Both the position numbers and the translations under genes were made by a program. Shown piece by piece: positions 1 through 9,166 of a stretch of DNA of 18,128 bases. Source of the DNA: Gracilaria caudata (lineage: Eukaryota; Rhodophyta; Florideophyceae; Gracilariales; Gracilariaceae); contig JASCIV010000501.1 of assembly GCA_030374735.1 (NCBI GenBank), positions 1 to 18,128 on the forward strand. Reading direction: 5' to 3'. The first letter of the stretch is position 1, and the number at the start of each line of letters is the position of its first letter. The notes beneath the pieces are model-generated. The model saw only the letters and a program-made list of their open reading frames with translations. It did no database searches and had not been told where the DNA came from.

Positions 1-524
1 TAATCACGTAAGCCGAAATCGCCCAAGACGCGGTCGTTTTTGAAAGTTCGATTTTTAATCGTTCGTTCGCATTTGGTGTTGAACGGTTAGGCTTTGTAAG
101 CTGATCGGGGCATTCCACTCAGTTGCGGTGGAACGATCAAATCGTTTACCCAGTCGTCGGCTACTGTGGGCTTCAACGGCGTAGGGGAGGCTACTTAGGA
201 CTCTACCAGCGCGACAAATCTGGATTTACAACTCGTCACCTTTTCTTGATTTCCAGCAGGTGCCCCCTGGCAACAACCGAATGCCTCCCTGCGGTCTGCA
301 GACTCCGCAACCATTTGCTGGGAGTCGTCAGAGGAAGGGTGGCCTTGCACATGCGGGCACCGCATTCACACATGAATCGCGTCGTTTTGCACTCTCCTCG
401 AAGAGAATCCTATGTGAATGTTAGGAACGCTACCCTTCTGCCACAACAATCGCATACGCAGTTCACAATATTTTGGTTCGTAGATACCTCGCAAGCCTTC
501 CATAATCCTCAAAGCTGAGCAAGA
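1..524. promoter_or_regulatory. Upstream region of the CNOT9 gene
   Basis: I see no supportable gene here. A reading frame open from 123 to 518 has no ATG start and no recognisable family, so I treat the stretch as promoter and 5' leader. Visible details: the tandem TCG TTCGTTCG-type run near 58-68, an inverted repeat TTCCAC/GTGGAA with a 9-nt loop at about 115-135, and a near-palindromic 20-mer centred on CTGCAG at 290-309. No clear TATA box is seen close to the start codon at 525. The left edge may also contain the end of an unseen neighbouring gene. Confidence 0.4.
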
Positions 525-1484
525 ATGAACGCACGGGATCTAAACGCGTCGATGAAAGCTGCAAGCGAGGCACATGTAAGAGAACTTGTTCAAGATCTTA
601 CCAGACCTGAGAAGGTGAGTCGGCCCCTATTCTTCAACGTTGGGCGACACAACTAATGTATTCTAACCACTTCGGAATGCGAATGCAACTTGCAGCGAGA
701 GAATGCCCTACTTGAACTAAGCAAGAAAAGGGAAGCGGTCGCCGACCTTGCGCCAAGGTTGTGGTATAGCCTTGGTACCATCGCTGCCCTGCTTCAAGAG
801 ATCATATCAATCTACCCAATGCTAGCTCCGCCGGCTCTCTCAGCTCATGCAAGCAACCGGGTATGCAACGCCCTCGCCCTTTTGCAATGCGTGGCGTCTC
901 ATCCCATGACCCGCACCCACTTTCTTTCGGCACACATTCCGTTGTTCTTGTACCCGTTCTTGAATACCGTTTCTAAGACAAGACCCTTTGAATACTTGCG
1001 TTTAACATCACTCGGAGTCATTGGTGCTTTGGTGAAAATGGACGCTCCAGACGTCATTAACTTCTTACTGCAGACGGAGATTATTCCCTTATGTCTTCGT
1101 ATCATGGAAACTGGCTCAGAATTGAGCAAAACAGTAGCCACATTCATTGTGCAGAAAATATTGCTGGACGACAATGGACTGGCGTATATATGCGCGACGC
1201 CTGAGAGATTTTACGCCGTTTCCACAGTGTTGAGTAATATGGTGAGTGCCCTTGTTGAAGCACCGAGCGCCCGACTATTGAAGCATGTCATACGGTGCTA
1301 CCTTCGGCTGTCCGAAAATCATCGTGCCAGGGAGGCGTTGCGCCAATGTCTCCCGGAACCACTCAACGATGTGACATTTGCAACCGTCTTGGAAGATGAT
1401 CCAGCGACGAAGAAATGGTTACTGCATCTGCTGTATCAGTTAGACCAGTCTCCACATGTTGGATTGCAAGCAGGTGTGGTGTAA
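525..1484 (+). CDS. CNOT9: CCR4-NOT complex subunit 9 (CNOT9/Rcd1/CAF40), one intron
   Basis: Coding sequence is join(525..614, 696..1484), 292 residues, close to the roughly 300 of animal CNOT9. CNOT9 is an armadillo-repeat subunit of the cytoplasmic CCR4-NOT deadenylase; it binds NOT1 and recruits silencing partners. Seen here: exon 2 opens with RENALLELSKKRE and continues with SNRVCNALALLQCVASHP, HIPLFLYPFL, KTRPFEYLRLTSLGVIGALV, TTEIIPLCLRIME-type and PSARLLKHVIRCYLRLS blocks, nearly identical to the human protein from memory. Exon 1 supplies the helix ending VRELVQDLTRPEK, the equivalent of the human segment just before RENALLEL. The junction AAG|GTGAGT...GCAG|CGAGAG keeps frame in phase 0. 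The ATG at 525 is the only start giving this N-terminus. The long variable N- and C-terminal tails of some homologues are absent. The gene is convergent with the ArfGAP gene. Confidence 0.95.
615..695 (+). other. Spliceosomal intron of CNOT9 (81 nt)
   Basis: The donor is GTGAGT after AAG and the acceptor is TTGCAG. A branch-point-like TTCTAAC lies at about 661-667, roughly 30 nt before the acceptor. Removal restores the conserved CNOT9 reading frame after codon 30. The intron contains in-frame stops, so it cannot be coding. Confidence 0.9.
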
Positions 1485-1568
1485 TTACACTGGAATAACT
1501 ACCCTTGTACGAGCATCTGTCCCGGAAATCTATGTACTCTATTGTTTGTCCACTTCCGTGGAGGATCA

Positions 1569-3562
1569 CTAACTCAATAGTTCGTCTAGATTAATGCTAC
1601 TTTCCACAACCTCTACGCCCTTTGATGAACTTGGCTCCAATTCTTTTGGTAAAGACGAAGACTTCTTATCCTTCCTTTTCTTTTGAGCCGATGTGGCTCT
1701 ACTCAGAGCCATCATCGACAATGCGGCAAATGGATCCTCCTCTTCCTCCTCCTCTTTCTTTTCCTGTTCTTCTTTTTCGTTTGAATCATCCTTGGGAGGC
1801 TCTTCTTTGGCCTCTACATTCGAACTTGAGGTACTCTGCTCTCCTTCATGAGTCTTTCCATGGTTTTGAAGGGAAGAAGTCTGATTCATAGAGCTTTCCA
1901 CTTTTGGCGAGGGTGGTGGTGGTTGATTATCTAGTGTGCTTGGAAACATCAGATGTTCAGGAGGTGGGGGCGGTGGAGGTGGCTCAGTTTTAGAGGGCAA
2001 CGTTTGGGGTACCTGAACTCCGGCATGCTGCTTTGCTTCAGACAAACGCATAGAGGGGACTGTCTTTCCACGTAACCTCAGATTTTGAGGAGACAGCGAT
2101 CCAAATGTAGTGAGCCCCAAGCTATCCTCGTTTGCGTGCATACTCCCTATGTTTGCCTTACCGACCGTGTGCAATGAATTAGGGAACAAAGGTGGGCTCG
2201 CAGCTTTCGATGAAGGCGGGATGTGGGAAGGTATTGTGGTCGGGTTCGGAGGGCTCTTCTTGTACAAGTTGGCTAGAGAAGACGTAAGTGTTGCACTTTT
2301 CGGGGTGGTAGATGTAGACAAATTGGAAGAGGTACTATGTTGTTTTGACGGGACTTCCGAAGGAAGCGCTTGCTGAAAATCGCCGAAGTTAGCAAAGTCA
2401 GCAAAGCCATTGTTTGTTGTTGGTACCGTCTTCGGAACTTCCGACGTGTCCTTTGCAGTTGAAGAAATAAGCGATTCAGTGGCCAATATCTTGGGGACGG
2501 GCCGTTGTTGAGTGGTTTGTGAAGCTGCCGTCGGCGGTGATGGGTCACCAAAATCAAGCAGATCCTTCTGAATCGGTCGCGGTGGTGCGGTGCTTGGTGC
2601 TTGATTCATAGATTGTCCATCTTGCTGCAGGACCCAATCTAAGGATCTCTGAAGGTCCCCATCTCCAGCCCCAACAGCTTTTACAGCTACATCTTGAGGA
2701 AAGCCCATTGCCAAAAGTTGTTTCAATGTGTTTGCTCGCTGGAGCGGATTGATGGTATTTGTGCGTGAAGCAAATGATTTCGCAGTCGCAGTGGTCTTCC
2801 GAGGTTCCCGCGTCGGTTTAATCGGACGTGAAAAGCGACCGCCGTAACTCATTGACGACATCCCAGTTTTTCGAACTGTGGGAGTGGAGTCATATGCAGG
2901 TTGGTGCGAAGCAGGCACCGACTGTGCAGGGCGCGGACCTAATGCGCCAGGACTCGGACGCTGCGCTAAGCGTGAGGGTCGATTTCGACTGACGGATTGG
3001 CCTCCTAACCCGCCGTTCTCTATAGTTATGTACCGCTTGTTTTCGTACTTATCGCGGATGAATCGCTCCATTGGCATTGAATCTGCGGAGTTCGGACGCC
3101 GAAAGTCCGGCGGGAGACATGCTTCGAAGTAATGAGAGGCCTTGGCGTTTCCAAACTTCTTGAAGTGTTGTATTTGACTTGGGGTCCATGTGTCAAGTGT
3201 GATGGATCTCACCTGAGAAATGTGCGTACCGAGTTTCCTGTGGATGCCACTACACGTGATACAGATGAAGATACCGAGATTTGTAGAAGCCCATCTAGGG
3301 GATGGACCCTTGCAATCAGCGCATGTTCTGTTTTCCGGAAGCAACCTGGACGTTGAACGTAATAGTGTCAGTAACTTGGTTTCGACAGCATACGCTATTC
3401 ACGAGGGAAAATCACGAGTATGACCCAATTTTAATGCTCTGAACAACGTGACGCGATATCTGGGAAGAAGTATTACGGAGGTGTAGATAAGAAAACGTAC
3501 ATCATCTTGCGGAGAATTGCTTGATGCTCAGCATCAAGCTGAGGGTTCTTTCTTTCGGCCAT
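1569..3562 (-). CDS. ArfGAP domain protein with UBA domain (SMAP/AGD-like), one intron
   Basis: Coding sequence is complement(join(1569..3345, 3501..3562)), 612 residues. ArfGAPs stimulate GTP hydrolysis by Arf GTPases in vesicle traffic. Exon 1 encodes MAERKNPQLDAEHQAILRKM; the split Met codon joins it to LLPENRTCADC, giving the classic ArfGAP N-terminus. The zinc finger is C29-x2-C32-x16-C49-x2-C52, followed by the catalytic arginine finger in GIHRKLG (R57) and VRSITLDTW. A UBA-like segment (LLAMGF...AVGAGDGDLQRSLDWVL) lies near residues 220-260. The rest is Ser/Thr/Pro-rich and likely disordered. It has short trafficking-type motifs (DLLDFGDP, FADFANFGDF), a polyproline run near 474-483 and an acidic run followed by DPFAAL near 556, possible adaptor or clathrin-binding peptides by analogy. 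Without exon 1 no ATG precedes the zinc finger. It is convergent with CNOT9 and divergent from the NELF-B-like gene. Confidence 0.9.
3346..3500 (-). other. Spliceosomal intron of the ArfGAP gene (155 nt)
   Basis: On the minus strand the donor is AAGATGAT|GTACGT and the acceptor is GTCCAG|GTTGCT, phase 2. A branch-like TTACTGAC lies about 30 nt before the acceptor. The splice is supported because it links a short ATG-started exon to the ArfGAP domain and yields the family's usual N-terminal helix. Confidence 0.82.
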
Positions 3563-4370
3563 GGAGACAATTCCAGGTTCAGTCTGAGGGAAGCCTGTAT
3601 CGTGGTATGGAGAGAAAACTAAATCTGCTTCGTCGGTCCAGTTAGACAAAACCAGACGTGCGTCGCAACAACTGCTGCCACTGCTTGAGATGACTGATGA
3701 TGACGAAGGGATAGGTTAGAATTCAATGAACGAATGGAGGGGGAGACACTGGGAAAGAAACGTGCGCAGCAGCAGTGTTAGCGCATTCCATGTGTGAAAG
3801 TTGCCACGTGGAAACAGTGCCCGGTATTGCACTTCCGAGGAGGTGACGTGCTGTCGTTATGTCAGTGACAAAGTGACATCGTTGCATTGAAAGATGATCC
3901 GTTTTGACTCCACCTCGCGGGAAAACGAGCAAAGAAATCGTGGGTTCTTGAACAAAGACCCGTCCTATGATATTTGTTGAGGGAGAGAGTTAACCTTGTT
4001 ACCCTTCTAGTGCAACGATAGCCGCCACTAGTCCGCGAGTAGCTCCTGGTCAAGGACGGTGCTCAAAGTTTCGTCGGACTTGCGAATTACGTAGCTTCAA
4101 ACCACAGATTCATTGTCTCAAGAATACAAGGGTGATCTGCATCTCCTACGAAGGTAGCTACACGTAGGGCTGGCACAACGGCACCAAGGTTCAACTCTAC
4201 CTTCGGTACCCGCGCTGTTCCGGCCATTCGCGCTTTCCTCAACTTATGCTCATCAGCACGGAAAGAAGCAGCTTATCTAGGATTATCTTGATACACTTTT
4301 CCCATGCCCTGAGAGAAACCTAGTTGCGGCCGAAGCTCAGTTCTTGTTTTGCTTTCAACCAAACACCGAA
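3563..4370. promoter_or_regulatory. Divergent promoter region between ArfGAP and NELF-B-like genes
   Basis: About 800 bp without a credible gene; short open frames here lack family resemblance. Visible elements: a perfect CCACGTGG palindrome (G-box/E-box type) at 3804-3811, and a dense group of TGAC half-sites at 3841-3880 including the palindrome TGTCAGTGACA at 3860-3870. These look like bZIP or TALE-homeodomain half-sites, but binding is only inferred. No obvious TATA box at a fixed distance from either start was found. Confidence 0.4.
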
Positions 4371-5810
4371 ATGGAGCAAGCATTGGACCCAAAAATATTT
4401 CAAATCGGATACGCGGGGAAAGACGCAGTGAAGGAGTGTTTTGAAAACCGGGACTTTGAAATAGAAAGAATCGCAGAGTTCATCATGGAGTTTAGAAATC
4501 TTAGAGGCGTACAGGTTGGGAGTACCCCCTTGACACTTCTGAAGAAGGGCGGATTCCCCCCCAGTCGTGCGTTAAGCGAGGTGTTAAAGATTGTCATAGA
4601 CAGGATGAAGCGAGATGTTTCTACTCTCTCGCACGATAAGCTGGACTGTTTGTTGGAAAAGAGTTTCACCTATCTCACTGTCCCACACCTTGCTGAGATT
4701 CCCATTGCAACTCTGGAGCGTATAAATGTTGTCGACCCCAACATATGGAAGCAGATTGTTGACAATGGACTTAACGACTCTCCTTATACGGATCTTCCTC
4801 TTTCTATCAAGAAGCGAATATGGTCGTTCGAACCGAAAGCTCTAGACCACGAAATAGACGTTTTGATTGACGGTCTACCAGAAAAGGGGAATCCTGAAAA
4901 CCTTGATGATCTAGGTTCCAATCGTGACCGACATAGGATGCGTTCAACTAACGCCAAGCTTAACGAACTATTGCGGATGTTAGAAGGAATGGGTGAAAAT
5001 GAAGTGATGCAGGTCTTAGAGAAAATGGTTGAGAGGGCTGCGGTGGAGCAAGTCCCCCCTAAACTTGATGCAATTGCTAACTTCTACCACGACCTAGTTC
5101 TTCGTCTTCCGACTGCAGCCGTATCAGGGCCAAATCTAATGACCATACGAAAAATGGCGAAGTTTCTCGACACTAAGGCAGGTCATGATATTACTCTGGA
5201 CACACATTTGCTGAAAGAAATCCGCGAAGCCATGTCCACAGAGCATCCTACCGGAGCGGTTGCCTTATTGCTTGGGTCGACCTACTCACGTGATTTCTTA
5301 GCCGACCAGTTGGTATACGGATTGATATCTAGAAGAGGTCCAATCAATGACTTTGCGGACGAAAACATATTGAAATCGGCTGCCACGCACTTGAGAGCAG
5401 ATCCGCACGTAGAAGATCTAACGTTTCTGAACATCTGCAACATGAAAACCGGACCACTGCTATCAGGTTCTGGTTCAATAACCGAGGCAGAAATTGAGGA
5501 ACCTTTTCAACTGTTTTTCCAGCTCATGATGGACGAAATCCATGTGGAAATCACTCACATGCATGAACACTTTTTCTCTGGTAATTTGGGGTTGCCGAAC
5601 GCGCTTCTTGTTGAGGCGGTGCAGAAAGGAAGGTTGCAAAGAAGAGTACTCACGTCTTACTGCTTTCAGCAAAGTGCGTATGGGAATTTTACGGGGTTGT
5701 CGCGATACAGATTACTTCTGGAAGACGTTCTACGCGCAGCTGATAACACTGCAGAGCCACGAGAAGTCACGTTAGCCTACCAACTGATCTTGAAGATTAT
5801 TGGCCCGTGA
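4371..5810 (+). CDS. NELFB: NELF-B/COBRA1-like protein (negative elongation factor subunit B)
   Basis: The product is 479 residues starting at ATG 4371 (context CGAAATGG); no in-frame ATG lies further upstream. In animals NELF-B is the scaffold of the nuclear NELF complex, which holds RNA polymerase II in promoter-proximal pausing. The call rests on remembered resemblance to the COBRA1 family: KLDCLLEKSFTYLTVPHL against human KLEDLLEKSFSLVKMPSL, a following KKRIWSFEPKAL against KRQIWQDNQALF, then a helical segment LRMLEGMGENEVMQVLEKM matching the NELF-B 'RLTRMVGKN...VLQFL' region. The N-terminal 'TPLTLLKKGGFPPSRALSEVL' aligns with the family's LPFLDLHGTPR region with similar spacing. The protein is all-helical, with no membrane segment or signal peptide. 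It is about 100 residues shorter than human NELF-B, mainly at the C-terminus. It is convergent with NCL. Identity outside the N-terminal third is weak by eye. Confidence 0.72.
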   Translation: MEQALDPKIFQIGYAGKDAVKECFENRDFEIERIAEFIMEFRNLRGVQVGSTPLTLLKKGGFPPSRALSEVLKIVIDRMKRDVSTLSHDKLDCLLEKSFTYLTVPHLAEIPIATLERINVVDPNIWKQIVDNGLNDSPYTDLPLSIKKRIWSFEPKALDHEIDVLIDGLPEKGNPENLDDLGSNRDRHRMRSTNAKLNELLRMLEGMGENEVMQVLEKMVERAAVEQVPPKLDAIANFYHDLVLRLPTAAVSGPNLMTIRKMAKFLDTKAGHDITLDTHLLKEIREAMSTEHPTGAVALLLGSTYSRDFLADQLVYGLISRRGPINDFADENILKSAATHLRADPHVEDLTFLNICNMKTGPLLSGSGSITEAEIEEPFQLFFQLMMDEIHVEITHMHEHFFSGNLGLPNALLVEAVQKGRLQRRVLTSYCFQQSAYGNFTGLSRYRLLLEDVLRAADNTAEPREVTLAYQLILKIIGP

Positions 5811-5875
5811 GCGATCTAGAAAATCTTGGCGTCCCCAGCTTTATACCAGAAGCGAATTACGAGAGCAATGCCGAA

Positions 5876-7606
5876 TCAGTCCAGGCCAACATAATTCTCT
5901 AAGAACGCAACAATAAACAACGATATTGGGAACATGGACAGAACAATGAGCCCATCTCGCACAGTCATCACGCGTTTTTGACTTATGAAGAAGACTACAA
6001 CTTCGACAGCAAGAATTGAAGCTGTTTCTGCTGTGAACTGCCATGCAAGTTTCTTCACCACGATTAGGATCATAAAAATGGCCAGCACGAAAGTGTTGTT
6101 CATAATTGCTGCACCCAGTAGTGTTGAAAGGGATATTGTGGTCGTCTTGCGCGTCTTCTTCAAAGCGTAACTGTACGCAGCGATTAGCTCAGACGCATTG
6201 CTTGCAAGCGGAGCAAGAATAAACGAAATGTAGAATGCCGGAATGCCAATCCTCCGTCCAACTTCGCTCATTACACCGACCATAGGATCCGAAAAGATTA
6301 AGACAAGAGCGGTGCCCGCTGCCATCATAGAGAACGACCTCTTCATAATATTGATGCTTCTTTGTCTAGGATCTTTGTGATATAAATCTTCGGGAATCTC
6401 TTCATGTTCTTCTTCGTCTGTTGTTTCCCCACCAGCTCCCTCATCAGCGGTAGGGGGTGGGATAGGCCCTTCCTCACGCCATTTTTGTGCCCTTGAGGCA
6501 ATGAATTTGGGCATGTACCTCAGGAACTCTTCGAGTTCAATCTGACCATTATCATTCTGATCCATTGCTGTGTACATTTCAGCAATTTCTTCCGGAGAAC
6601 AAGGCTCACGCAGGTCCTTCATGAGATACTGAAGCTCCAGTTTATCAATTGACTCACTGTTGTTCTTATCGTAATGACGGAAGAAAAACTTGAGAACATC
6701 ATTAAGTCTGCTCGGGTGGAGAGGGGTAGACTCATCTGAGTGGTCCCAAATCTCCCTAAATGCGTCTGTGAGAGAGAGATCCCCGTTGGCAATGCGCTTC
6801 TCCGTCACTTCAACGTCACGGTCCTGGCGAAACTTATCTTGCTCAGGTGAAGACCTAATTTGAGAATATAGGTACCAGAAAAAGAAGCTCAAGCACACAA
6901 TAAGGCAAAGCAGAGCGGGCATACGTTCTTGAGCAGCAGCAATCCTAGTAGCATATTCAGTTTCATCTCTTTTGAAGAAAACCCCTGTTTGCAATGCTGC
7001 AAGCTGAATGACAACGTAGGTTATAGCAGTGAGCAGCATGGTGCGCCCCGCTGTCTGAACCATTCCTCTAGTCTCAATCCCGGTTCTGTCGAGGTCTATG
7101 TTGTTAGGCGGGTTGAGCTTCGGTCGTTGCAAATAATTCGGAATCCCACTAGGTCCTATGTTCACACGACCAGCAAGAATCGATAAGAACCACGGGATTG
7201 TGAGTAGCATGCTCGTGGAGCCGGCAAGAGCTCCAACACCAACAGAAAGCTCTTCCTGTGCATTTTCGCCTAGTCCTGAAAACAAAACGATTGCACCATC
7301 TGGAACTGCTCCTAATATTGGAAGGACAACGGAACCGACAATTCCTTTCAACGACGGTACCATCAAGAGCAGCTCGCTACCGTTCGCAATTAGAGTTGAA
7401 GCAGAGTAAAGAATAAAACCATATACACAAAGCAGCATGAGGACTTGGACAAAACCACTCGTCGGAGACACATCGCAACGAACGGCTTGTGATACGCTTG
7501 CGGGCACCGTTGCATTTTCCGCAGCCTTGCTTCCTATGTGTTTACATGCTCTTTCCCACAGTTCACCTCCTGGAAGGGAAGACGGTTCGATGAATAAGGA
7601 CTCCAT
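5876..7606 (-). CDS. NCL: EF-hand Na+/Ca2+ exchanger-like protein (NCL-type cation/Ca2+ exchanger)
   Basis: The product is 576 residues from ATG 7606. NCL-type proteins are membrane cation exchangers carrying EF hands between two transporter halves; they affect cellular Ca2+ and Na+ balance in plants. Seen here: the alpha-1 repeat GSELLL...GIVGSVVLPILGAVPDGAIVLFSGL and GVGALAGSTSMLLTIPW, about five N-terminal hydrophobic segments, and a hydrophilic centre. The centre has two canonical EF loops, D313-K-N-N-S-E-S-I-D-K-L-E324 and D349-Q-N-D-N-G-Q-I-E-L-E-E360. Then follow an acidic linker, the alpha-2 repeat APLASNASELIAA...GAAIMNNTFVLAI, and a C-terminal group of helices. The frame stays open 16 codons upstream without an ATG; the ATG at 7606 is the first on this strand after 531 ATG-free bases. 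No signal peptide is evident, although plant homologues have one, so a missed 5' exon is possible. Confidence 0.9.
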   Translation of the reverse strand: MESLFIEPSSLPGGELWERACKHIGSKAAENATVPASVSQAVRCDVSPTSGFVQVLMLLCVYGFILYSASTLIANGSELLLMVPSLKGIVGSVVLPILGAVPDGAIVLFSGLGENAQEELSVGVGALAGSTSMLLTIPWFLSILAGRVNIGPSGIPNYLQRPKLNPPNNIDLDRTGIETRGMVQTAGRTMLLTAITYVVIQLAALQTGVFFKRDETEYATRIAAAQERMPALLCLIVCLSFFFWYLYSQIRSSPEQDKFRQDRDVEVTEKRIANGDLSLTDAFREIWDHSDESTPLHPSRLNDVLKFFFRHYDKNNSESIDKLELQYLMKDLREPCSPEEIAEMYTAMDQNDNGQIELEEFLRYMPKFIASRAQKWREEGPIPPPTADEGAGGETTDEEEHEEIPEDLYHKDPRQRSINIMKRSFSMMAAGTALVLIFSDPMVGVMSEVGRRIGIPAFYISFILAPLASNASELIAAYSYALKKTRKTTTISLSTLLGAAIMNNTFVLAIFMILIVVKKLAWQFTAETASILAVEVVVFFISQKRVMTVRDGLIVLSMFPISLFIVAFLENYVGLD

Positions 7607-8137
7607 GCTACCTTTAACTGCTTGGTGCAGCTGCAGATGAGGAAAAATATGCACAAGTTGCTGTAGACGAAAGGGATCAACGACTTGTTAAGGGTTGCTC
7701 GTTGACCTGCAGTGAACAAGGAAAAACTTCCCCCTGTAATGTTCAAGTATTTCGTTTAAAGTCGGAATGAGAAGGTGCCGAGAACAGTATTCTTACCCTT
7801 GTATACAATAGAGATGAAACAAAAGGAGCAAGATACGGGCCGGTATGGTGCCGAAATGCGAAAGCCGGGAGCAGTGTATACGATACTCGATCGTGTCCGA
7901 GTCGGGTTCCAATTTGTTTGGCCCCGCAACGGTGTATACAACCAGTCCCACAGGTCGAAGTTGGGTCAGGTCTGGTTGTTGTAATTGCGTATAAAAATAA
8001 AGACGTTGACTCAGAGACTCGTTCCAGAAATGAGAATTGCCAGGAGCTGCGTACGGGATTGTTTTGCGATTGCGCGCGAGGGGGATACCCCGTGTGTGCG
8101 CTTTGAAGCAGTGCGACGAGGCTTGTTTCTGTTAGTG
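7607..8137 (-). promoter_or_regulatory. ATG-free leader/promoter region of the NCL gene
   Basis: No ATG occurs on the minus strand anywhere in these 531 bases, consistent with a long scanned 5' leader. It holds three GTATAC palindromes (7801-7806, 7876-7881, 7934-7939), the first inside TTGTATACAA. A minus-strand splice donor-like GGTAAGAAT near 7800, with acceptor-like CTACAG and CTGCAG near 7630-7665, could mark a leader intron, but no coding frame confirms it. On the + strand a TATAAAAATA lies at 7990-7999, with no gene downstream that I can support. Confidence 0.45.
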
Positions 8138-9071
8138 CATATACAGCTTGTGCCAACGATTCTTCACGTGCTCTCGATACCCCAGCGAAGATCGCTGCTC
8201 AAAAAGGGCAGACGGCTATATTCAGTACCGTCGTACAGAGTGTTGTCCTCTTTCTCTGTATCTCTTGCGTATCCTTGAGCGTGAGAAAAAAGGAAAACGA
8301 TTTGCGAGGTGGTCAGAGCAGAACACCGATTTGTGCTGACAAGGGTTAGCGAGAAGGATTTGATACTGTACTACCAATGGATAATAATCACCCTAGCGGT
8401 ACTTTTCAGGCTGAATGATGCCTCAGGCTGAAAGTTTCAGCCTGAGGCATCAATATCTCAGGGGCTGGGTACAAGTAATGTTAGGCTGTGCCTATGGCAA
8501 CAGATACAGTAGCACCTCGTCACGACGTGCCCTTGCAGTAATTCTTTGTAAGCACCCGAATTATCCACCGAAAACTATGGTATTGGACGACTGCATTGTC
8601 TTTTCAAATGCAGCTTACAATTGAGGGACCAGCAGTGCAAGACCTCCTCGATGAGCAACATGGAAAATCACATCATGATTCTTCTTTTTATGAGCACATC
8701 ATGATGATCTCTCTCTCTGGACATCTTTCGCTGATCAGATCACGGTACTAGCTAGGCTGTAGAGTACAGACTTCACCTCCCTCAGTTCTTTTTTTGGCTT
8801 CACATGTTCCAAGCGGGATTGCTTCAGAGCCATACCAATGATAGAATTAGCCCTGGTCGCCGCTGGAGGAATTTGCGCTCTGCCTCTGCACACATATCTA
8901 GAGTCTGTTCAAAACTGATAAACTGTTTCAGCACAGCTCGTTCATCTCCAAGAAAGAACCCACAGCTAGAAGGTTCTCAAACCTTGCGTATATACCTCGG
9001 AAAAATGCAACGACTTCATGCATTGAAATACCCTCTATAAGAAACCGACTCGACTGTGATAATCAGCTCTC
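8138..9071. other. Gene-poor intergenic stretch
   Basis: No supportable gene. Short open frames with no family resemblance are present, for example around 8415-8624 and 8804-9040. The stretch contains the long palindrome at 8416-8452, a repeated CACATCATGAT (about 8668-8678 and 8696-8706) and a CTATAA at 9035-9040, about 30 bp before the two-hairpin repeat. It may be decayed mobile-element sequence, but I cannot show that. Confidence 0.4.
8416..8452. repeat. 37-nt perfect inverted repeat (18-bp arms, 1-nt centre)
   Basis: The left arm is TGATGCCTCAGGCTGAAA, followed by a single G, then its exact reverse complement ending GGCATCA. A direct copy of CAGGCTGAA lies just upstream (8407-8415), in addition to the one in the left arm (8424-8432). 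No gene or known element explains it. It could be a strong hairpin, a dimeric protein site or a miniature inverted-repeat remnant. Confidence 0.85.
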
Positions 9072-9166
9072 CTTCTTCTTCATCTTCATTTCGGACATCA
9101 ACCTTCAATTACTTGGTTGAAATAAGCTTTTCACGACAGAAAGGTTTCTCTCTTCAAGAATGCTAA
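9072..9166 (+). repeat. Two-hairpin short repeat, copy A
   Basis: Starts with CTTCTTCTTC and is roughly 70% identical by eye to copy B at 10270-10365, with conserved order and spacing. Hairpin 1: TCAACC (9098-9103) pairs with GGTTGA (9115-9120) across an AATTACT-containing loop. Three nucleotides later hairpin 2: AAGCTTTTC (9124-9132) pairs with GAAAGGTTT (9139-9147), using two G-U wobbles on the + strand RNA. A TTTCTCTCTT tail follows. No target-site duplication is evident around this copy, so it may be older. Confidence 0.65.

Noticed and set aside
123..518. 131-codon open frame before CNOT9
   Set aside because: No ATG start, no recognisable domain, and composition typical of leader sequence.
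7743..8156. 137-codon minus-strand frame upstream of NCL, considered as an extra gene or signal-peptide exon
   Set aside because: No ATG on that strand for 531 bases, so it cannot start there; no link to NCL in frame could be shown.
8415..8624. 69-codon frame starting at ATG 8415
   Set aside because: Its first codons are made of the long palindrome and the rest resembles no protein; likely chance.
8804..9040. 78-codon frame upstream of copy A, considered as a second non-LTR polyprotein tail
   Set aside because: It lacks the Cys/His pattern of the relic at 9782-10201; only a vague TTCAT...CTATAA resemblance exists at the DNA level.
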